Below are positions 56,881-64,000 of a stretch of 64,000 bases of DNA, in pieces. Below the pieces are notes generated by a model. The model did no database searches and had not been told where the DNA came from. It saw nothing but the letters and a program-made list of their open reading frames with translations. The position numbers and the translations under genes are program-made. Source of the DNA: Calliphora vicina (lineage: Eukaryota > Arthropoda > Insecta > Diptera > Calliphoridae); contig NC_088780.1 of assembly GCF_958450345.1 (NCBI RefSeq), forward strand, positions 24,525,167-24,589,166, in the 5' to 3' direction. Numbering within the stretch: position 1 is the first letter of the stretch; each line of letters starts with the position of its first letter.

Positions 56881-57599
56881 CGGTCTATTTTCCATTGAAA
56901 ATATGAACCTTGAACATATACATATAAATACCAAGCTAAATCGAATTTCGAAATTCTGCAGAACTTAAAACTCTGTGTTAATTAAAAGTGTTTAGGTTCG
57001 AAATGCACTAGTTTTCAAAATAAATAAAGATGTGAATTATTCTGGGACCACTCTAATGCTTATACATTTATGCACGTGTACATCAACAGCATCTGTATCA
57101 GAATTACTGCCAAAAAGAAAATACACTTACAATTTCATGCCAATATTGATGTCACCTACAGGTATTTGTTATTAAAAACATACAATAGAAATTGCTGTAA
57201 TATACATACACATTTCCCTGCAGGCAAACATTTTGGTTCAAAGAACTACAATATGATTTGAAGAGACACAAAGAAATATGAATTGTCAAGTTTTAGGAAT
57301 TTTAAAAATTGCTACAATTAGTTTTCTTAAAGCATAATGAGAAATGTATAAAACTCAATGAAGATATTAAGTTTTTAAGTTATTGGAATTTTTGTAAACA
57401 GCTTAAGGAAAGTAAATGTGTCGACTGTGACGAATCTTATAAACCCTTGACCAATGTATGCTTTGTGACAAATATTAAAAACAATTTTTTGGAGAAAAAC
57501 ATTTTTTGGATAAACAATTTTTTGGTGAAAATAAAACGAATTTTAAATTTTTAAATAGTAACACAATACAAAAACTAAAAAATGAATAGAAATTATTCA
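56881..57599. other. AT-rich sequence without supported genes
   Basis: The 63- and 81-aa frames (57070, 57309) have no recognised domain. The second is lysine/asparagine-rich with a CVDCDESYKPLTNVC segment, but there is no supporting signal. Confidence 0.4.
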
Positions 57600-57715
57600 T
57601 TCGGTTTCAATAAACAATTTGGCAATAGCAAAAAAACAATCAGAGTCAAATTCATTTCATACTACAAGCCAATTGGGAGCTTAGATTTCACCGCAATTTT
57701 AGCCTAAAACATTAA
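57600..57715 (-). repeat. Dispersed repeat family G, copy 2
   Basis: Reverse complement of 38098-38205: CAATAAACAATTTGGCAATA, AAAAACAATCAGAGTCAAAT and GCTTAGATTTCACCGCAATT. It abuts the family A repeat that follows. Confidence 0.65.
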
Positions 57716-57717
57716 AA

Positions 57718-58395
57718 AACAAGTAAGAAAGTATGGTCGGTCAAGCCCGACCATATAATACCCTACACTAAGTAAAAGAGCAAAAACATTTTTCTTTTAA
57801 AATTTCAATAATTTATATTTTTGAGTGATTTTCGAAGGTGGGCCTAACATGGGAGCTATGACCTATTATGGACCAATCACCATGTAATTATGTCGTGTGA
57901 TTTATGTCTATATTAAAGTTAGCTATGTTGAATTTTGTGTGTATACCAAAATTTTTAAGCGATTTATGCACGTTAAAGTGATTATCGGAAGCGGGTCTAT
58001 ATGGGAGCTATGACTAATTATGGACCGATCGTAACAAAATTTGGGGACATGAATTTTGTGTATACAAAACTTATTTGGAGCGGAATTTGTGTAGATACAT
58101 ATATAAATTAAACATTTATGACCGATAAAGTCCAATTTCGGAAAGACATTTGTATGGGGGCTAGGTGAAATAATGGACCGATTTCAGCCAGTTTCAATAG
58201 GCTTTGTCCTTGGGCCGAAAAAATAATATGTACCAAATTTGATCGCAATATCTTAAAAATTGCGACCTGTACTCTGCGCACAAGGTTTACATGGACAGCC
58301 AGCCAACCAACCAGCCAGACGGACGGACATCGTTTAATCGACTCAGTGATTCTAAGTCGATCGGTATACTTTAAGGTGGGTGTTAGATCAATATT
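57718..58395 (-). mobile_element. Family A Helentron-like repeat, 5'-truncated
   Basis: Reading on the minus strand, the 3' end is complete (AACAAGTAAGAAAG, the hairpin and TACCCTACAC complements at 57718-57775), and the body runs to GACGGACATCGTTTAATCGA and TTAAGGTGGGTGTTAGA. The TACCCTACACCACCA head is missing. The 70-aa frame is a repeat translation. Confidence 0.85.
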
Positions 58396-58549
58396 TTTAA
58401 AATGTTAATCATAATTTAGATCATAAATACTTTCACATAGTAACATTTTATTATTTTCTTCTATTCAAATCATCTTGAAAAAAAGTTTCAAGGGTTTTTG
58501 TGTTTTCAGTCGTGGTAGTGATTCTCGTGGAATTGTCCATATGTCAACA

Positions 58550-58695
58550 TACAGACATTCAATGATATATCGACTACGATATATATTGCGATCCAGAATA
58601 TATATAGCTTATGGGATCTCGAATGAAAAATATAGGAATTACAAACGGAATTACAAACTGATATATAACCTTACCACTCATAGTGAAGGGTACAT
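58550..58695 (-). repeat. 5' fragment of a family C-like repeat
   Basis: In reverse, TACCCTTCACTATGAGTGGT, TATATATCAGTTTGTAATTC and ATATATTCTGGATCGCAATA resemble the first ~130 bases of family C. The rest is absent. Confidence 0.55.
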
Positions 58696-59559
58696 GAATG
58701 GTAAATGCAAGAAAATAATGAGGAACCAGATTACTTTTCAATTTAGATTATTCAACTTGAAATGTCTGTAGTTTATTACTTTTGTCTTCTAAATGTGAGT
58801 TGCAATGGAAAAAGGAATGTAAATGTTTAACTTAATTTTGTATCCAATCCAACATAGATTATTCAACTGGAAATGTAATTAATATAATTAATTGTGTAAT
58901 TATATAAAAATTTAGAAGCTTCCTGTTTCCTTGTGTTTTTAATTTTCAGAAATTTTCTTTATTTTATTTCTTCACCAAATTATAAAATGTCACGAATTTT
59001 ATTTTATTTTAATAAAATATGAAATTTGTACGTTTTTTTTTAAGTCTAGTGTTGTTCATTAAATAATTGTTTACTCTTATCATGCCAGAATGTATTTTTC
59101 AATCTCCCTAAAGCTACAGTCACATAAAATATTGGTTTTCTCGCTAATTATGAAAAATGTCCTTTTGGTGAATGTTTTAAAAGGAAAAAGAAAAGCCACA
59201 AAATGCACGAATGAGCATTCAGCCAGAAAACAAACTCAATTAAAACATCCGGCACATTGATAATGTCCCATAACGTTAATAAATGTTACATAAATTATAA
59301 GAATTCATATAGTAGTTTAACAAGAAATTTAGGAGACAATTTTAACATTTAATAGTTCGATATATGGATTTTTCAAAAAACAAATACAAACTGCGAAGCG
59401 TTTTGCTTGTCTGCAGATACACCCAAATACTCTGGCGGGATCGCAACCTCCAGCGTACTATGGTCTAGTCCAATGATGTTCATTTCATTGTGCTTTCGCG
59501 CTGAGTAACAACACACATATTCTTATTCTCTTTAAAAGAGTATAACAAATGTCTCATTT
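58696..59559. other. AT-rich sequence without recognisable features
   Basis: No gene or repeat family was recognised. Confidence 0.4.
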
Positions 59560-59895
59560 TTCATAAATTCATTAAGCATTGTTGTTGCTTGGTCTTTGGA
59601 CGAAGCATAGCAAACACACGCGTTTCAATTACAATTGAACAAAAAACCACAAAGTCAGAAATAAATAAAAAATTTGAGAGAATTTCGGCCGTATAATGTA
59701 TATTCTTTTATTTCCTTAAAATTTAAATTACATTCATTTAATAAATTGGTTATATCTGGCAAAAATTCTAAATTTAAATATTCTTTATTTAGTTCTTATT
59801 TTAAGGGTTTGACATTATGTTTGCTGGGTAGCTCTCTCACCAATATATCTTCATTTTTATTTTTGAACATCACTGGTCTAGTCTATCAGGACACA
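59560..59895 (-). repeat. Dispersed repeat family E, copy 2
   Basis: Inverted match to 25310-25640 over its length: GAAGCATAGCAAACACACGC, TTTAAATTACATTCATTTAA, TTGACATTATGTTTGCTGGG and CTCTCTCACCAATATATCTT. The 84-aa frame shares a peptide with the minus-strand frame at 25212 only because it overlaps this repeat. Confidence 0.7.
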
Positions 59896-60960
59896 AAACA
59901 AACGAAAAATTTCGATCATAAAAATTAATTTTTGAATGTCTATTCTTCTTAGTTTTATAATATTAGGTACAAAAGTTTTCATGGTCATACAAAATAATTG
60001 TGTCACAATGAAAATGAGAAAAAGAGAGCTAAATTACATTTAAGCCGAAGGATATTTCCATTTTGATAGAAAAGTAATAATCTATATAGACATGCAAAAT
60101 AATACTGCATTTATAAAAACAATTTAAACAAATTACCAAACAAAACATTCCGACAATCAATTATTTTTAAATATTTCTACAACCACCCATACTTTGCCCA
60201 TTTCTGCTTTCTAAAACTAACTAACTAATTGTTCTAACAACCTTGATACTGATATTTGCTAAATAAATAAATAAATGCCAAATTAAATCTTGTTCAAATA
60301 AGTTTGAAAATTCATTGAATTTTGTGTGTGATAACCAAAAAAAAAAAGTAAAAATCAAACATAAATAAGCCTTTTTAACATTTCAACACCTTGCAAATTT
60401 GCATAAAAAGAAACCAATTCATATACATCCATAATAGATGTATTTTACTTATAAATTTTTCAAATCAATTGCTTTATTTTACACATCAATGTACATTTAT
60501 TCCAACATGTGTATGAATATCTATGAATATAAATGTGTGTCTACACATATACAGGCATACACATATGTACATAAGTGTGTGATGCTATACAAAACGTATA
60601 AATTTTGTCGCCGATCTTGCTTTAACATGTCATTTCATTTGAAAACATGTTAAATCTATTACCTTACAATTGAATATATTGTCAACATTTATCAATGAAT
60701 CGAAGCACTATGGGTTGGATGTTGGATGGATGTTGCTGGGCACAAAAATTTAGAAAATATACAGTAGACAATAGCCTAGCAGTTTCATATCCTTCAATAT
60801 TGCCCAATCTCAAGACAAATTAAAATAAAAGATAATGTAGTCGAGCCTATCTATGTTAAGAAAAGAGAAATCGAATGGGATAAAATCAAGAAAAAGCTAT
60901 ATAAAAACTATAAGGCCATTGCAGGTAAATAGACCACTGTCTATGGCAGGAATTGAACCG
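59896..60960. other. AT-rich sequence without recognisable features
   Basis: No gene supported; the 71-aa frame at 60438 sits in a TATG/CATA-rich tract. Confidence 0.4.
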
Positions 60961-60964
60961 TGTT

Positions 60965-61130
60965 TTCAACAGACAGACGGACGAACATAGCTAGATCGTC
61001 TTAGAGCTTCATAAGAATCCAGAATATATATACTTTTTAGGTCTGCGATGAAAATTTCGATGTGTAACAAACGGAATGACAAAATCAAAAAATCCAAAAT
61101 ATTTTGTGATGGTGGATATAAAAAGGTAAG
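60965..61130 (-). repeat. 5' fragment of a GTCY-bearing Helentron-like repeat
   Basis: In reverse it shows a decayed CCATCACA head, TTTGTCATTCCGTTTGTTAC, TATATATTCTGGATTCTTAT and a GTCCGTCTGTCTGT tract, in the order seen at the start of family C. Confidence 0.6.
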
Positions 61131-61388
61131 TAAGAGAAAACTGATAATTAAAGTTCAGTATAAAATGAGATGTATAAATGACAGGATTACTAAAAGAAGT
61201 GGACCTAATAGAAAAAATAATTACTTGGGAATTGCAAAGCTAGTTCACAATAAATCTGAGGTTTCGTAGCCTCTGAATTTAATGTGTCTTTGAAAATAAA
61301 CCAGAAATATTGAAACCCTAATTACTGACTGCAATAACAATGAAAGAAGTCTAACCTAAAGAGAGCTATAGACATAGATTTCTGTATT

Positions 61389-61491
61389 CTACAAAGAAAA
61401 CAGATTCGTGATATCAACCGAATTTGTAGCCAATTCTGTTGATAGAACCGAAAAACTCTAAGTGTGCAACGAATCTATTTTCTCTGTGTAG
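61389..61491. mobile_element. 103-bp MITE with ~21-bp inverted ends
   Basis: Left CTACAAAGAAAACAGATTCG and right CGAATCTATTTTCTCTGTGT plus AG are complements with two mismatches. The interior carries ATCAACCGAATTTGTAGCCA. The same left end occurs at 33212 inside a transposase pseudogene. Confidence 0.8.
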
Positions 61492-62052
61492 GATTTAACA
61501 TGTGTAATTGGAAATTATCATGGCGATCAATCATTTCTGAGGGAACAAAAAGGGAAATAATTGGTTGACAAATCGAAGCCATACACCATTTGAAGTACAG
61601 AAAAATTCACTTGTTTGACTAGACCAACAAGACATGCATGGTCGAGGTGGATAATGATTATTCTTTTAACCAGATTCTAGAGTTAATTATTATTATTATT
61701 ATAATATAACGAGGATGATATACTATCGAAAGTTTTTTAATATGTGATTGATTAATCATAGCCAATTTGGTTTAGAGCGAACACAACATCTGCTACCCAG
61801 TGGGGACCATTTGGTGAATACTTGTGCTGGTTCATCTACAGACTTTCGTAACCTATCGACTTATTGAAGCAAATAGTCATGAAGCACCATGTGATTTTTG
61901 GTTTTTGGTTGCCATATTTCCAGTATTTAACGTTAGAATCTGTTTCTATTGCGGAATTTGTGTATCAAGATTCTGAACCATAGAACATGCTGCTGTATTT
62001 ATCATTCTGGTTTTCGATATTTTTATTAAGCCCGGCTCTATTAGCCTTGTTA
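61492..62052. other. Unclassified AT-rich sequence
   Basis: Nothing recognisable. Confidence 0.4.
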
Positions 62053-62835
62053 TTATACCCTACACCACCATCGTGGGGAGGGTATAATGCGTTTGTGCAG
62101 ATGTTTGTAAAGCCCAAAAATATTGGTCTAACACCTACCTTAAAGTATACCGATCGACTTAGAATCGATGTTTGTAACGATATAGATGTTTGTAACGCCC
62201 AAAACCATTGGTCTAACACCTACCTTAAAGTATACCGATCGACTTAGAATCACTTTCTGAGTCGATTAAACGATGTCCGTCAGGCTGGCTATCTGGTTGG
62301 CTGGCTGTCCATGTAAACCTTGTGCGCAGAGTACAGGTCGCAATTTTGAAGACTTTCGATAAAATTTGGTACATATAATTTTTTTGGCCCAAGGACCATG
62401 CCCATTGAAACTGGCTGAAATCGGTCCATTATTTCACCTAGCCCCCATACAAATGTCCTCTCGAAATTGGACTTTATCGGTCATAAATGTTTAATTTATA
62501 TATGTATCTACACAAATTTCGCTCCAAATAAGTTTTATATACACAAAATTCATGTCACAAAATTTTGTTACGATCGGTCCATAATTAATAATAGCTCCCA
62601 TATAGACCCTCTTCCGAAAATCACTTTAACGTGCATAAATCTCTTAAAAATGGCGGTATACACCAAATACAGACATAAATCGCACGACCCAATTCCATGG
62701 TGATTGGTCCATAATTGGTCATAGTTTCCATATAAGGCCTATTTCGAAAATCACTCACGAATATAAATTATTGATATTTTAAAAGAAAAATCTTTTTGCT
62801 CATTTACTTGTTGTAGGGTATTGACCGACCATTTC
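62053..62835 (+). mobile_element. Family A Helentron-like repeat with internal duplication, broken 3' hairpin
   Basis: 5' end TTATACCCTACACCACCATC. A ~75-base segment (GATGTTTGTAA ... CCGATCGACTTAGAATC) occurs twice at 62100-62251. The rest of the body is collinear with other copies. At the 3' end, TAGGGTATT is joined directly to GACCGACCAT, so the first arm of the terminal hairpin is deleted. Confidence 0.85.
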
Positions 62836-63543
62836 CGTTTTCGGTTACACCGTAATCGGCACCGGTGTATGCGGAAACGTAGCTTTACTATCAGTTAAAT
62901 ATAATCATTTCGAAGTGTGGTTCCCAAATTTTCAGTTGTATAGATTTTTAAGTATTAAATACTATCTTGAATTATTGGGTTAGTTAGTTTTTCCATGCAG
63001 TTGAATCTCTGAGTGATGCTGTAAAATTCCCTAGCCTGGGTAGCCAATTATTCCGTTTTAAATGCTATCCGCTATTAAAGCGGTTTATCAGAAATTTGTG
63101 ATAACCAATATGTGTAATTTTAATTACGAGTAACAAATCCCAAGTTATTACAATTATTATTTAACCTTCATCTTATCCTTAAAAAAACTACGTTGTTTAC
63201 CCTCGTGTGTTGTTTTCCACACATACGGTATGACTGTATTTTCACTAGAAATATATTTTTTTTTGTCAAAATTATGATTTACATTACATACACATACACA
63301 TTTATTTTTATATTTTTTATCGGTTCCATCAAATGAGTTTATCTTCAACACATTTTACACAATGACTAAAGTTTATCCTAACTGGAAAAATAATAATCCT
63401 TGACATTAGATATTTCCGAAAATGCTGACACAATCTTATAGGTCGACCAATATTAAAACTCGCACCAAATTATTTTAATATTGTCAAAATATTTGGATCA
63501 TCACACTAATGTCTCTACTATCTTATTTCACATAACTTATAGA
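62836..63543. other. Unclassified sequence
   Basis: No gene or repeat family recognised. The minus-strand 64-aa frame at 63157 is featureless. Confidence 0.4.
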
Positions 63544-64000
63544 AAACAAGTAAGAAAGTATGGTCGGTCAAGCCCGACCATATAATACCCTACACTAAGT
63601 AAATGAGCAAAGACATTTTTCTTTTAAAATATTAATAATTTATATTATAATTTATTGAGTGATTTTCGGAAGTGGGCCTTATATGGGAGCTATGGTGAAT
63701 TATGAACCGATCGCCATGAAATTAGGTCGTGTGATTTATGTCTATATGAAAATTATTTATGGTGAATTTTGTGTATATTCCAACATTTTTAAGATATTTA
63801 TGCATGTTAAAGTGATTTTCGGAAGCGGGGTATATGGGAGCTATTACTATTTATGAACCGATCGTAACAAAATTTGGTGACATGAATTTCGTATATAAAA
63901 AACTTATTTGAAGCGAAATTTGTGGAGATATATTTATAAATTAAACATTTATGACAGATAAAGTCCATTTTCGGAAGGACATTTGTATGGGGACTAAGTG
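63544..64000 (-). mobile_element. Family A Helentron-like repeat, cut by the window end
   Basis: It begins AAACAAGTAAGAAAGTATGG with the complete hairpin and the TACCCTACAC complement, and continues through the body to GACATTTGTATGGGGACTAA at the last base. The 5' part lies outside the window. Confidence 0.85.

Overview
This is AT-rich animal DNA that looks like intergenic or intronic sequence of a higher fly (calliphorid/muscid type). The reasons are a retrotransposon primer site that matches the insect lysine tRNA, many non-autonomous Helentron-like repeats carrying the GTCY proto-microsatellite known from fly DINE-1/mini-me elements, hAT, mariner and Tc1-type relics, and a Helitron array. 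I see no host protein-coding gene, tRNA, rRNA or CRISPR array that I can support. Nearly everything recognisable is a mobile element or the remains of one.

The centrepiece is an apparently intact Ty3/gypsy-superfamily LTR retrotransposon on the minus strand (38261-49065). It has an AATG target duplication, two 2121-bp LTRs that look identical, an 18-nt primer site perfectly complementary to tRNA-Lys(CUU), and gag and pol ORFs in different frames. They are joined by a textbook -1 frameshift signal (GGGAAAC, 8-nt spacer, 8-bp stem). There is no env. Its 5' LTR was later hit by a 1099-bp foldback element (46341-47439, 3-bp TAA duplication), whose loop is a piece of the commonest repeat in the window (family A).

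Layout. 0-2.2 kb: a Tc1/IS630-type element whose inverted ends are arrays of a 20/40-bp repeat. 4.3-6.2 kb: a Tc1-type relic, a family A repeat and a truncated hAT. 8.6-9.3 kb: a Tc3-like relic. 10.1-11.7 kb: a large palindromic foldback element, with a single arm of the same family at 16.2-17.1 kb. 12.7-13.6 kb: a family B repeat. 15.0-15.85 kb: rearranged mariner relics. 19.4-19.7 kb: another Tc1-type relic. 20.7-22.8 kb: a tandem Helitron array. 23-37 kb: repeat families A, B, E and F, tandem repeats, and Tc1/mariner relics. 38.3-49.1 kb: the LTR element. 49.2-51.2 kb: a hAT element with an 8-bp duplication, itself split by a family C repeat. 51.8-64 kb: several MITEs, a ~175-bp tandem repeat, and more family A, C and E copies.

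Families A, B and C share one plan: a TACCC(T/A)nCACC subterminal repeat, a GTCY tract, the inverted subterminal repeat near the other end, a short hairpin, and a TTACTTGTT-like terminus. This matches non-autonomous Helentrons (HINE/DINE-1 type). Comparison of positions and empty sites shows several layers of nesting, so the window is a readable record of successive insertions. Sequence similarity was judged by eye; no percentages were computed.
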